A stretch of DNA of 64,000 nucleotides. It comes from Brevibacillus centrosporus (GTDB taxonomy: Bacteria; Bacillota; Bacilli; Brevibacillales; Brevibacillaceae). Both the position numbers and the translations under genes were made by a program. Of the stretch, positions 43,914-51,466 are shown in pieces; the stretch's first letter is position 1; every line of letters starts with the position of its first letter. Below the pieces are notes generated by a model. The model was not told the DNA's origin. It searched no databases and worked only from the letters and a program-made list of their open reading frames with translations. Where the stretch lies: NCBI RefSeq assembly GCF_003710815.1, contig NZ_RHHP01000031.1, positions 1 through 64,000 on the forward strand, read 5' to 3'.

Positions 43914-44189
43914 ATGAACAATCCATTTTCTGGCGGTTTTTTGGATCGTCTGAAAGGCAAAGGAACAGGCACTGACAAAATTGATGAATCCAAGCTGCGC
44001 TCGTTAGCCAGCCAAGTGAAGAAAAGCGATTTTGAAGACGAGACAAAGCTGCGTCAAATCATCAAAACACTCGCTGCAATGAGTGGGAAACAGCTGACAG
44101 CTGAAAAGGAAGATAAGATCATCGAGATGTTTTACAACCAGGAAATCAACATCCACGACATGTCTTCCTTGACAAAGCTCCTGAAATAA
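43914..44189 (+). CDS. spoVIF: Stage VI sporulation protein F
   Basis: A 91-residue soluble helical protein of the SpoVIF (YjcC) family, a mother-cell protein that helps GerE-controlled late coat gene expression in B. subtilis. The middle part (RSLASQVKKSDFEDETKLRQ) and NQEINIHDMSSLTKLL are the recognisable parts. ATG 43914 has GGAGGAGG upstream; an upstream in-frame start at 43890 lies within that site. In B. subtilis it is elsewhere (yjc region), but here it opens the spoIVA cluster. Confidence 0.87.
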   Translation: MNNPFSGGFLDRLKGKGTGTDKIDESKLRSLASQVKKSDFEDETKLRQIIKTLAAMSGKQLTAEKEDKIIEMFYNQEINIHDMSSLTKLLK

Positions 44190-44293
44190 GAGAAATGGGC
44201 GATTATGCCCGTTACCTGATGGGGAAACCGTCATACAGTAAGACTAGGAACAATCATGGCTCTACAGGGACATGGCTGACCTACAGAACGAAG

Positions 44294-44324
44294 AAAAAAA
44301 GAGGGATCTCATCCCTCTTTTTTT
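44294..44324. terminator. Bidirectional terminator between spoVIF and the minus-strand gene
   Basis: AAAAAAAGAGGGAT and ATCCCTCTTTTTTT form a perfect stem with A and T tails. The last codons of the minus-strand gene at 44309 run into it. Confidence 0.85.
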
Positions 44325-44821
44325 CGTTGCTTGGAATTGTTGCTGCCAACGGTCTGACTCAGCAGGCTCTGAACGAGCGGGGATTGCAGCAGCCCCAGCA
44401 GCTGGCCGATGTCGATATTTCCGAAAGGGTTGCCGCTGCCGCTGGTGGTAGCTTCAGGCTCCGAGGATTCTTCCACCATGCGAGAGGCCTCCGAGGCTCC
44501 TCTGCGCTTGGAAGTGGGGCGTTCCGCGGAAACCGTCTCTGCTTTTTCGGCAGGGCTCTTGCCCAGGTTTTCAAATATCTCCATGGCCCCGTACAAGGAA
44601 TCCATGGTTTCCTCGACTTGTCGGATCGTCGTGCTGATTCCTTTAATATTATTGCGCATCTTGGAAACGGACGTCCGCAGATCGACAGCCGGTAGCGGCA
44701 GCAATTTTTTCGGTGTCACGGCCAAGGATGCTTCTGTCACTTGTTCGCTCAGCTTTTTGCTGGGTATGGGAGCGTAGGGATTGCGCCACTTGCGTTTGCT
44801 GCTGCTCGATTTGTTGCTCAC
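44309..44821 (-). CDS. Unknown helical protein within the sporulation cluster
   Basis: A 170-residue protein I do not recognise. The start GTG 44821 has GGAGGG seven bases upstream on the minus strand. The N terminus is basic (SNKSSSSKRKWRNPYAPIP), the middle has a helical, coiled-coil-like stretch (SVSKMRNNIKGISTTIRQV and onwards), then a Ser/Glu-rich linker, and a hydrophobic end (DIGQLLGLLQSPLVQSLLSQ) before a basic tail. It has no enzymatic motif. It lies opposite to all neighbours between spoVIF and yphE, so a spore-related role is possible but unproven. Confidence 0.7.
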   Translation of the reverse strand: MSNKSSSSKRKWRNPYAPIPSKKLSEQVTEASLAVTPKKLLPLPAVDLRTSVSKMRNNIKGISTTIRQVEETMDSLYGAMEIFENLGKSPAEKAETVSAERPTSKRRGASEASRMVEESSEPEATTSGSGNPFGNIDIGQLLGLLQSPLVQSLLSQTVGSNNSKQRKKEG

Positions 44822-44916
44822 TTGCCATCCCTCCAATGGGCGAATTCATCACGATAGTCTATGCGAATGTCCAGAGGGAGGTTCGCAAGCGTCAGACGGA
44901 CAGCGTCGAAGTATGG

Positions 44917-44922
44917 TATAAT
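44917..44922 (+). promoter_or_regulatory. -10 box before yphE
   Basis: TATAAT in GTATGGTATAATGAAG. It rules out an otherwise in-frame ATG at 44921 as the yphE start. A clear -35 is not seen. Confidence 0.4.
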
Positions 44923-44956
44923 GAAGCAAAAAATGCAAAGGGTGCTGTTTTTCCAG

Positions 44957-45145
44957 ATGTATATCGATCCTATGACGAAGATGAACATTTCCCTGATTGC
45001 CATGGGTCTGATGTTCGTCTGCAATTTACTCATGATTTATGCAAGGAAAATGACCAATGCGTTTCTGCGATTTTTGGTCAAGACATTCGCATTTTTAATG
45101 CTACTTGCGATTTTTGTCATGATTCTGATCGTTATTTTTGTATAA
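44957..45145 (+). CDS. yphE: Small DUF2768 membrane protein YphE-like
   Basis: A 62-residue protein with two membrane segments (ISLIAMGLMFVCNLLMIYA and FAFLMLLAIFVMILIVIFV). The size, form and position after gpsA and before yphF match B. subtilis YphE (DUF2768). The start is taken as ATG 44957 (MYIDPMTKMNISL) by family length and because upstream in-frame ATGs overlap the -10 box. The ribosome site (AAAGGG) is rather far away, so the start is uncertain. Confidence 0.75.
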   Translation: MYIDPMTKMNISLIAMGLMFVCNLLMIYARKMTNAFLRFLVKTFAFLMLLAIFVMILIVIFV

Positions 45146-45157
45146 GGAGAGGAAAGA

Positions 45158-45454
45158 ATGTCTCAACTAACGCTAGTGACACGCGCTGGGAGCCACGAGT
45201 TGCCTGTGGAGCTGAACCAGACGGTGGTCGCTATCGCCAAAAAACATAAGGTTGTATGGGGACACGCCTGCCAGCGAGGAGTATGTGCACAGTGTCGAAC
45301 ATTCGTTTTGGAAGGTGCCGAATTTTTGAATGAAGTCACGAAGGAAGAAAAGCTCCGACTGCGCAAAGCAGAGCGGGTAGAGGGCTTCCGGCTCGGCTGC
45401 CAGATTCAGGTTGTGCAGGATGGGGACGTAAAGCTCGCACACCGACCGTATTGA
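45158..45454 (+). CDS. 2Fe-2S ferredoxin (first of a tandem pair)
   Basis: A 98-residue plant-type ferredoxin. The cluster ligands are C38, C43 and C46 in ACQRGVCAQCRTF and a fourth in RLGCQIQ near residue 81. The beta-grasp fold is indicated by QLTLVTRAGSHELPVELNQT at the start. ATG 45158 follows AAGGAGAGG, 12 bases after yphE. It is an electron carrier with no reductase or oxygenase gene nearby. Another ferredoxin gene follows after 15 bases. Confidence 0.88.
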   Translation: MSQLTLVTRAGSHELPVELNQTVVAIAKKHKVVWGHACQRGVCAQCRTFVLEGAEFLNEVTKEEKLRLRKAERVEGFRLGCQIQVVQDGDVKLAHRPY

Positions 45455-45469
45455 CAGGAGATTCAACGA

Positions 45470-45811
45470 ATGGGAAGAGTAACGTTTTTACCAAGTGGAA
45501 AAAGCATCAAATCGAGATCCGGGCAAACAATGGTGAGTGCAGCAGCGGCAGCGAGGGTAGTCATTCCGCAGCGATGTGGCGGACATGCTTCATGTCTCAT
45601 GTGTCGCATTGTTCTGGAGAGTGGGGAATTGTCACCTCCAAGCCAGCTGGAGCGCCGAAAAATGCCGGAAAAGGATCTGGCACAAGGAATCCGACTAGGC
45701 TGTCAAGCAAAGGCTACGGATAAAGACTGCACGATTCGAATACCAGAGGGTCGCTTGAAATCCGTCGTACAGGCGGCATTGGAGCGGCAGCGCGAGGAAA
45801 ACGAAGATTAG
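45470..45811 (+). CDS. 2Fe-2S ferredoxin (second of a tandem pair)
   Basis: A 113-residue relative of the preceding ferredoxin. The cluster region is RCGGHASCLMCRIVLESGE, with CxxxxxCxxC spacing, and the fourth cysteine is in IRLGCQAKA. It has a longer C-terminal helix (SVVQAALERQREENED). ATG 45470 has ACAGGAG upstream. The two copies differ enough to suggest different partners rather than a recent duplication. It lies directly before the yphF lipoprotein gene. Confidence 0.86.
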   Translation: MGRVTFLPSGKSIKSRSGQTMVSAAAAARVVIPQRCGGHASCLMCRIVLESGELSPPSQLERRKMPEKDLAQGIRLGCQAKATDKDCTIRIPEGRLKSVVQAALERQREENED

Positions 45812-45832
45812 GGTAAGAGGTGTACGTACATA

Positions 45833-46558
45833 ATGTGGCATTCATGGCAAAAATCGTTCAAGCTGATGCTAAGCTTGACTCTACTTTCCGTATTGCTGTC
45901 CGGCTGTTTGTATCCGGATGAGCGAAAGGCGGAAAATCAGGTACCCAGTACATTTTATCTAGAAGCAACACAGAAGGCGATCGAACAGTTTCAGAAGGAT
46001 ACAGCTGTTCTGCCGATCGTGACCAAGCCGTTGGATACGCCGATTTTTGAAAAATACGAGATTGATTTCCGAAAAATGACGCCGCGATACATGCCGGATG
46101 TGCCAGGCAATGCCTTTGAAAAAGGCGGCGTTTACAAATACGTTCTGATTGACGTAGAGACCAAGCCGGCGGCAAAGCTGCTAAACCTCGGAGCTGTCAG
46201 TACAGTTGCCGACGTGCAATCAGCCGTGAATCGCTACCGCAATTTCTACAACAAGCTCCCGGTAAAGGACGATTTAGGAAATGGCTACTTTACGATCAAT
46301 CATGAGGAAATCGGAGTAAAAACTTGGCAAGTACCGTCCACGCTGGGGAACTCTTTGCTGCCTCTCGTGATGAATGCAAATGGGGAAGTAGGGATCGATT
46401 ACGCGGCGGATATTGCGCAAGTCCTGCGAGATACCAAAGCAGCCGTTCCGAAAAATACGGATCCTCGCTATGTATTTGCACGGGAGTCCATGTTTGTTCC
46501 GGCGAAGTCCTTCCCTTATGAAATGGTGAATGGAGAGCCGCGGCTGTTAAAACTGTAA
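45833..46558 (+). CDS. yphF: Lipoprotein YphF-like (DUF3939)
   Basis: A 241-residue lipoprotein. The N terminus has a basic start, a hydrophobic run and lipobox LLSGC with the lipid-bearing cysteine near residue 25. The rest is an extracytoplasmic domain with no catalytic motif. Position directly before spoIVA and the overall form match B. subtilis YphF. ATG 45833 has GTAAGAGGTG upstream. Function unknown. Confidence 0.83.
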   Translation: MWHSWQKSFKLMLSLTLLSVLLSGCLYPDERKAENQVPSTFYLEATQKAIEQFQKDTAVLPIVTKPLDTPIFEKYEIDFRKMTPRYMPDVPGNAFEKGGVYKYVLIDVETKPAAKLLNLGAVSTVADVQSAVNRYRNFYNKLPVKDDLGNGYFTINHEEIGVKTWQVPSTLGNSLLPLVMNANGEVGIDYAADIAQVLRDTKAAVPKNTDPRYVFARESMFVPAKSFPYEMVNGEPRLLKL

Positions 46559-46570
46559 ATCGGTCATGAG

Positions 46571-46603
46571 GAAAAACGACTCAAAGCAGAGTCGTTTTTT
46601 TGT
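46571..46603 (+). terminator. Terminator between yphF and spoIVA
   Basis: AAAACGACTC and GAGTCGTTTT pair perfectly around a six-base loop, with a T run after it. Confidence 0.85.
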
Positions 46604-46684
46604 TCTAGTTATCTGTTTCTCACATATATTTGTACTGTCCACAAAACTAGTACGAGATTCCCGGGAAAATACTGGCGGTCAGGG

Positions 46685-46710
46685 ATAATTCGGAAAAATG
46701 GTCATAGTGT
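46685..46710 (+). promoter_or_regulatory. Candidate SigE promoter of spoIVA
   Basis: ATAATT (46685-46690) and CATAGTGT (46703-46710) resemble the SigE -35 and -10 (ATA-rich, then CATACANT), spaced 12 bases apart, and lie 30 bases before the spoIVA start. spoIVA is SigE-dependent in B. subtilis. Confidence 0.4.
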
Positions 46711-46739
46711 AAAAATAGACAAATAGAAGGAGGTCATCG

Positions 46740-48221
46740 ATGGTGGAACGAGTCGACATCTTTAAAGACATTGCCGAACGGACGGGCGGAGATATCTACC
46801 TGGGAGTGGTAGGGCCTGTACGTACGGGAAAATCGACCTTTATCAAGCGGTTTATGGAGCAGGTCGTCATCCCGAACATCCAATCAGAAGCAGAGCGAAT
46901 CCGTGCCACGGATGAGTTGCCACAAAGTGCTTCTGGCCGAACAATTATGACGACAGAACCAAAATTTGTTCCTAACCAGGCCGTCAATGTACATGTAACC
47001 GAAGGGCTCAGCATCAACGTCCGCCTCGTTGACTGCGTCGGCTATACGGTACAGGGTGCAAAAGGATTTGAAGACGACAACGGACCGCGCATGGTCAACA
47101 CTCCTTGGTATGAGGAGCCTGTTCCATTTGAAGAAGCGGCCGAGGTCGGAACGCGGAAAGTGATTCAGGAGCACTCGACGATCGGGATCGTGGTTACAAC
47201 AGACGGAAGCATCGCGGAAATCCCGCGTGTGGGATACATTGATGCCGAAGAGCGGGTAGTCAATGAGCTCAAAGAAGTCGGAAAGCCTTTCGTCATCGTG
47301 GTCAACTCGACTCGTCCACGTTCAGATGAAGCGCAAAATCTGCGCTTGCAGCTGCAGGAGAAATACGATGTACCTGTAGTCGCCCTGTCGGTGGATCACA
47401 TGACCGAGCAGGAAATTCTGCTTCTGATGAGAGAAGTCCTGTTTGAGTTCCCTGTCCATGAAGTAAACGTCAATCTGCCGAGCTGGGTTATGGTCCTGGA
47501 AAATGGCCACTGGCTGCGTCAGAACTATGAAGAGGCCGTACGTGAAACCGTGCAGGATATCCGCCGGTTGCGCGATGTGGACCGTGTCGTCGGCTTTTTC
47601 AACGACTATGACTTCGTGGAGCGGGCCTCTCTCGCAGGCATGCATATGGGGCAAGGGATCGCGGAGATCGATCTCTACGCTCCTGATGAGCTGTATGATC
47701 GCATTCTGATGGAAATCGTCGGAGTGGAAATCAACGGAAAGGATCATCTGTTGAAGATTATGCAAGAGTTCGCTCATGCGAAACGGGAGTACGACCAGGT
47801 AGCAGAAGCTCTGCATATGGTTCGGAGTACGGGCTACGGGATAGCGGCTCCGTCGTTGCATGAGATGACCTTGGACGAACCTGAACTCATCCGCCAGGGA
47901 CCGCGTTTTGGCGTCAGATTAAAAGCGACTGCGCCTTCGATTCACATGATCCGAGTGGATGTAGAATCAGAGTTTGCGCCGATTATCGGTACGGAAAAAC
48001 AGAGCGAAGAGCTCGTCCGCTACCTGATGCAGGACTTTGATAAAGATCCGCTTTCGATCTGGAATTCGGACATTTTCGGACGTTCGCTGCACTCCATCGT
48101 TCGCGAAGGAATTCAGGCGAAAATCACGATGATGCCAGACAATGCGCGCTACAAATTGCAGGAAACACTGGGACGAATTATCAACGAAGGCTCAGGCGGA
48201 CTGATTGCGATCATCCTCTAA
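46740..48221 (+). CDS. spoIVA: Stage IV sporulation protein A, spore coat ATPase
   Basis: Morphogenetic ATPase of 493 residues that polymerises around the forespore to form the base of the coat. The Walker A motif is GPVRTGKST near residue 24, Walker B-like DCVGYT, and the middle and C-terminal regions (PSWVMVLENGHWLR; ESEFAPIIGTEKQSEELVRY; INEGSGGLIAIIL) follow the B. subtilis protein closely, whose length is nearly identical. ATG 46740 follows AAGGAGG. It has its own promoter and terminator. It should be made in the mother cell and be held at the forespore by SpoVM. Confidence 0.97.
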   Translation: MVERVDIFKDIAERTGGDIYLGVVGPVRTGKSTFIKRFMEQVVIPNIQSEAERIRATDELPQSASGRTIMTTEPKFVPNQAVNVHVTEGLSINVRLVDCVGYTVQGAKGFEDDNGPRMVNTPWYEEPVPFEEAAEVGTRKVIQEHSTIGIVVTTDGSIAEIPRVGYIDAEERVVNELKEVGKPFVIVVNSTRPRSDEAQNLRLQLQEKYDVPVVALSVDHMTEQEILLLMREVLFEFPVHEVNVNLPSWVMVLENGHWLRQNYEEAVRETVQDIRRLRDVDRVVGFFNDYDFVERASLAGMHMGQGIAEIDLYAPDELYDRILMEIVGVEINGKDHLLKIMQEFAHAKREYDQVAEALHMVRSTGYGIAAPSLHEMTLDEPELIRQGPRFGVRLKATAPSIHMIRVDVESEFAPIIGTEKQSEELVRYLMQDFDKDPLSIWNSDIFGRSLHSIVREGIQAKITMMPDNARYKLQETLGRIINEGSGGLIAIIL

Positions 48222-48260
48222 AATCAGGTGTAAAGTCCTATAAAGGTAGGAAGGGAATAA

Positions 48261-48291
48261 GGCATCCGGCGTGACGGGATGCCTTTTTTTC
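48261..48291 (+). terminator. Terminator after spoIVA
   Basis: GGCATCC and GGATGCC pair, followed by seven T. Confidence 0.85.
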
Positions 48292-48322
48292 TTGTATTTC
48301 GCTTTATTTCGACAGGAGGGGC

Positions 48323-48351
48323 TTGAATTTAAGAAATCCGTGTATTACTAT
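48323..48351 (+). promoter_or_regulatory. Promoter of the HU gene
   Basis: TTGAAT (48323-48328), 17 bases, TACTAT (48346-48351). A 108-base leader follows before the HU start. Confidence 0.5.
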
Positions 48352-48459
48352 AAGCTTGTCAGAACGGTAAAAACAACCAATCGTGTATAAAACGACTTGT
48401 TTCGGTTAAGAAAAATAGTATCGAGGGACTTGGTGTTCTTTGAGGGGAGGTGAACAAGA

Positions 48460-48732
48460 ATGAACAAAACAGAACTGATTGCAAAAGTGGCTGACACCAC
48501 TGAACTCACCAAGAAAGATGCTACCAAAGCAGTTGACGCGGTACTCGACGCGATCGCTGAGGCATTGAAAACAGGTGACAAAGTCCAACTGATCGGCTTT
48601 GGTAACTTCGAAGTTCGTGAGCGCGCGGCTCGTAAAGGTCGTAACCCACAAACAGGTGAAGAGATCGAAATCGCTTCCAGCAAAGTACCTGCGTTTAAAC
48701 CAGGTAAGCAACTCAAAGACTCCATCAAGTAA
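48460..48732 (+). CDS. hup: DNA-binding protein HU
   Basis: Histone-like dimeric DNA-bending protein of 90 residues. It starts MNKTELIAKVAD and ends with the KPGKQLKDSIK typical of Bacillus HU (Hbs). The DNA-binding arm GRNPQTGEEIEI and the GFGNFEVRERAARKGRNP block are present. AGGGGAGGTGAAC is a very strong ribosome site, as expected for an abundant protein. B. subtilis hbs lies at the same position between spoIVA and folE. Confidence 0.97.
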   Translation: MNKTELIAKVADTTELTKKDATKAVDAVLDAIAEALKTGDKVQLIGFGNFEVRERAARKGRNPQTGEEIEIASSKVPAFKPGKQLKDSIK

Positions 48733-48762
48733 TCGTCACATTTCGTGATCGAAACACTTACA

Positions 48763-48798
48763 TAAAAAAATCCACATTTTCGTGATGTGGATTTTTTT
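48763..48798 (+). terminator. Terminator after the HU gene
   Basis: AAAAAAATCCACAT and ATGTGGATTTTTTT form a perfect stem with A/T tails. Confidence 0.85.
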
Positions 48799-48940
48799 CT
48801 GCTTTCAAACACTTACATAGGGGAATTCTTGTCAGATCTTTTTGTTTTTTTGATTTCAATATGATAAGATTGGTGTTGCTTGTCTGTCAGAACTTAGAAA
48901 GATCTCGTAGAGTGAGAGTCAGAAAGTAGGAGGTACCGAG

Positions 48941-49504
48941 ATGAACGTCGATTTAGATAAAATACAACAGGCCGTTCGCATGATTCTGGAGGCAGTTGGC
49001 GATAACCCGGATCGTGAAGGATTGTTAGATACTCCTAAACGTGTAGCGAAAATGTACGCCGAAGTTTTCGAAGGCATGCACATAAACGAAGAAGACTATT
49101 TCGAGACTGTGTTCAGCGAGGATCATGAAGAAATGGTACTCGTCAAGGACATTCCGTTTTACTCGATGTGTGAACATCACCTCGTGCCTTTCTTTGGGAA
49201 AGCACATGTGGCGTATATTCCAAAGGGCGGAAGAGTTGTCGGTCTGAGTAAATTGGCTCGCGCTGTGGATACGGTAGCGCGACGTCCCCAATTGCAAGAG
49301 CGAATCACCTCGACGGTAGCAGACGCGATCGTGAGCAAGCTGGATCCGCATGGCGTCGTTGTTGTGGTAGAAGCCGAGCATATGTGTATGACGATGCGTG
49401 GTGTGAAAAAACCTGGCTCCAAAACAGTGACTTCAGCTGTGCGTGGATTGTTTAAAGAAGATGCTGCTGCTAGAGCAGAAGTATTCAGTTTGATCCGTCC
49501 GTAA
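48941..49504 (+). CDS. folE: GTP cyclohydrolase I
   Basis: First enzyme of folate synthesis, turning GTP into dihydroneopterin triphosphate. It has 187 residues. The zinc-binding MCEHHLVPFFGKAHVAYIP and CMTMRGVKKPGS, and the QERIT block, are all present. ATG 48941 follows AGGAGGT. In B. subtilis this gene (mtrA) is directly followed by mtrB; here a tRNA gene and a transglycosylase gene come between. Confidence 0.96.
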   Translation: MNVDLDKIQQAVRMILEAVGDNPDREGLLDTPKRVAKMYAEVFEGMHINEEDYFETVFSEDHEEMVLVKDIPFYSMCEHHLVPFFGKAHVAYIPKGGRVVGLSKLARAVDTVARRPQLQERITSTVADAIVSKLDPHGVVVVVEAEHMCMTMRGVKKPGSKTVTSAVRGLFKEDAAARAEVFSLIRP

Positions 49505-49540
49505 AACGGCTTGTAAACAAGAAAAACACGGAAATTTATC

Positions 49541-49569
49541 TTGACGCTGCAGGTAAATGATTGTATAGT
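49541..49569 (+). promoter_or_regulatory. Promoter of tRNA-Pro
   Basis: TTGACG (49541-49546), 17 bases, TATAGT (49564-49569), a strong SigA promoter 13 bases before the tRNA. Confidence 0.8.
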
Positions 49570-49581
49570 ACAGATGTACGT

Positions 49582-49658
49582 CGGGATGTGGCGCAGCCCG
49601 GTAGCGCGCACCCTTGGGGTGGGTGAGGTCCAGGGTTCGAATCCCTGCATTCCGACCA
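49582..49658 (+). tRNA. tRNA-Pro (GGG)
   Basis: A 77-base cloverleaf with encoded CCA. The acceptor stem starts CGGGATG and pairs with CATTCCG, with a wobble pair. Anticodon stem CACCC/GGGTG with loop TTGGGGT gives anticodon GGG at 49616-49618 (reads CCC and CCU). The T arm CAGGGTTCGAATCCCTG is perfect. It is a single tRNA gene with its own promoter and terminator. Confidence 0.95.
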
Positions 49659-49675
49659 TTTACATCGCAATTAGC

Positions 49676-49702
49676 GGAACCTGAGGATTCAGGTTCCTTT
49701 TT
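49676..49702 (+). terminator. Terminator of tRNA-Pro
   Basis: GGAACCTGA and TCAGGTTCC pair around GGAT, followed by TTTTT. Confidence 0.85.
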
Positions 49703-49730
49703 GTTTTTCAAGATGATACCAATTTCACTA

Positions 49731-49759
49731 TTGGCTTCCTGTTCTTTCTTTTCTATAAT
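49731..49759 (+). promoter_or_regulatory. Promoter of the transglycosylase gene
   Basis: TTGGCT (49731-49736), 17 bases, TATAAT (49754-49759). It may also serve mtrB, 40 bases after the transglycosylase gene. Confidence 0.65.
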
Positions 49760-49795
49760 AAGAGGGAGACAAGCGAGGAAAGGTTGTTAGTAGTT

Positions 49796-50488
49796 ATGAA
49801 TGTACCCGTATCGCTTCAGCCCTATTTGAACCAGCTTTCCTATGGCACAAATACTGCTCAGGCAGCTCTTCCATCCGTGGATGACGGCCTGTTTTCTGAT
49901 GTACTTCAAGCGCAGCTCGCTTCGGGTCAGCGTGTTATTACAGCAGAAGAGATTATTGCCGAGCTGGACGGTTCGCCAGAATGGAATTTTGCGCAGAGAC
50001 TAGAAGAGGTAGACACGAATTCATCTGCGGCAAATACAACAGTAGGTGGACGAGCTTCCAATCTCCCGACTTCCGCTCTTTTAGAAAAGATTGATCGCAT
50101 GGCGCGTTCGATCGGTGTAGACAATGACCTCATTCGTGAAGTGGTACGAGCAGAGTCCAATTTCAACCCAACGGCGGTTTCGCAGGCGGGTGCCAAAGGA
50201 CTGATGCAGCTGATGGACCAGACGGCAAAAGCGATGAAGGTCCGTGACGTATACAACCCGGATGAAAATCTGGCAGGGGGAACCAAGTACTTGAAAAGTC
50301 TCTTGGATCGCTACGATGGCAATGTGAAAGTAGCCTTGGCAGCGTATAATGCCGGCCCGGGTCGCATCGGACGATTGGGTATCGACAACGATGCGGAGCT
50401 GGAGGAGAAATATAGCCAGTTGCCGCAGGAAACGCAGCGCTATGTGGAAAAAATCATGAACAGATTGCAGGCTGACCGGACATCATAG
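49796..50488 (+). CDS. Lytic transglycosylase (SLT domain)
   Basis: A 230-residue protein with a C-terminal lysozyme-like SLT domain that cuts peptidoglycan glycan strands. The catalytic glutamate is in VVRAESNFNP, followed by GAKGLMQLM and the late motif ALAAYNAGPGRIG. The first 100 residues have no clear domain, and no signal peptide or membrane helix is evident, so export is unclear. ATG 49796 was chosen; TTG 49784 lies against the GAGGAAAGG site. It resembles B. subtilis YjbJ-type transglycosylases. Confidence 0.88.
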   Translation: MNVPVSLQPYLNQLSYGTNTAQAALPSVDDGLFSDVLQAQLASGQRVITAEEIIAELDGSPEWNFAQRLEEVDTNSSAANTTVGGRASNLPTSALLEKIDRMARSIGVDNDLIREVVRAESNFNPTAVSQAGAKGLMQLMDQTAKAMKVRDVYNPDENLAGGTKYLKSLLDRYDGNVKVALAAYNAGPGRIGRLGIDNDAELEEKYSQLPQETQRYVEKIMNRLQADRTS

Positions 50489-50527
50489 TAGTCAATGACA
50501 CATAACGCTTGGCAAGGAGGATAAACA

Positions 50528-50758
50528 GTGTCACAACCAACGGTGTTCAATCAAGATTATTTCGTAGTAAAGGCGAAAGAAAACGGGGTCCACGTCATCG
50601 GGCTCACTCGGGGATCCGATACTCGTTTTCATCACACGGAAAAGCTCGATAAAGGCGAGGTCATGATTTTTCAATTTACCGAGCATACTTCCGCAATTAA
50701 AGTACGTGGAAAAGCGGTTATTTACTCTCAACACGGAACGATCGACACGACTGAATAA
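50528..50758 (+). CDS. mtrB: Trp RNA-binding attenuation protein TRAP
   Basis: TRAP, 76 residues. The protein forms an 11-subunit ring that, when loaded with tryptophan, binds eleven G/U-AG triplets in target RNA. The sequence FVVKAKENGVHVIGLTRGSD, FHHTEKLDKGEVMIFQF and TEHTSAIKVRGKAV closely matches B. subtilis MtrB, including the RNA-contact Lys-Lys-Arg set. GTG 50528 has AAGGAGG upstream. It is not next to folE as in B. subtilis. Its target here is the trpE leader at 61016-61161. Confidence 0.95.
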   Translation: MSQPTVFNQDYFVVKAKENGVHVIGLTRGSDTRFHHTEKLDKGEVMIFQFTEHTSAIKVRGKAVIYSQHGTIDTTE

Positions 50759-50774
50759 GCTGTACGTTTTGTGC

Positions 50775-50800
50775 AAAAGCAGGCATAGCCTGCTTTTTTT
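50775..50800 (+). terminator. Terminator after mtrB
   Basis: AAAGCAGGC and GCCTGCTTT pair around a three-base loop, followed by a T run. Confidence 0.85.
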
Positions 50801-50831
50801 GTTTGTACAATGATGGAGAGGAGGGATGTCT

Positions 50832-51347
50832 ATGCCACGTAGACTGTTTGCGGCCATCGCTGTTTCTGCCTTTTTGGCTCTGATGCTGTCACTTGTCCCG
50901 AACACAGGGTGGAAACGGACGGATGTTCCGACTTTCCAAGCTTCCCGTCCGATTCATCTAAGCGAGCAAAATGCATTGGATTTGTTTACAAGCATGACAA
51001 CACATTATAATATTAAGCGTATAAAATGGGATAACCCGTCGCTTTATGTCGATTTGGCGGTGAAGCCCTCTGATAAGGTTGAGCTTTCCCATGTATATCA
51101 GGACTTTTACAGCTTGACTCACGAGCTGTTCACACTCACGGATAATGTCAAACAGGTGTATTTTCGCGTGCTGGAGGAAAGAGACACTCCGAAAGAGTCG
51201 AGACTTCTCGTTGCCATTGAGTCGAATGGGACAGACGCGGATGCATTTGACAAGCCGCTCGAGACGCAGATGGATGTGGAGCAATACGTAAGAGATTCAT
51301 TTCCGGTTCGAATCGATCCGTATTTTTACGAGAGAATTAGTCCCTGA
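50832..51347 (+). CDS. Exported or membrane-anchored protein of unknown function
   Basis: A 171-residue protein I do not recognise. The N terminus is a signal-like segment (MPRRLFAAIAVSAFLALMLSLV), then a small alpha/beta domain with no cysteines or catalytic motif. ATG 50832 has GAGAGGAGGG six bases before; an ATG at 50826 touches that site. It lies between mtrB and hepS and has no equivalent in B. subtilis that I know. Confidence 0.75.
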   Translation: MPRRLFAAIAVSAFLALMLSLVPNTGWKRTDVPTFQASRPIHLSEQNALDLFTSMTTHYNIKRIKWDNPSLYVDLAVKPSDKVELSHVYQDFYSLTHELFTLTDNVKQVYFRVLEERDTPKESRLLVAIESNGTDADAFDKPLETQMDVEQYVRDSFPVRIDPYFYERISP

Positions 51348-51466
51348 TGATAGAAGTATGGTATGATAGCAAGGACGGCCATTTGACCGGGTAGTACCGA
51401 TAGACCGATCGTGTACGGAACACATCAGACATCATCAGGTTGTGCACAGCTTGTGGAGGAGGACGC

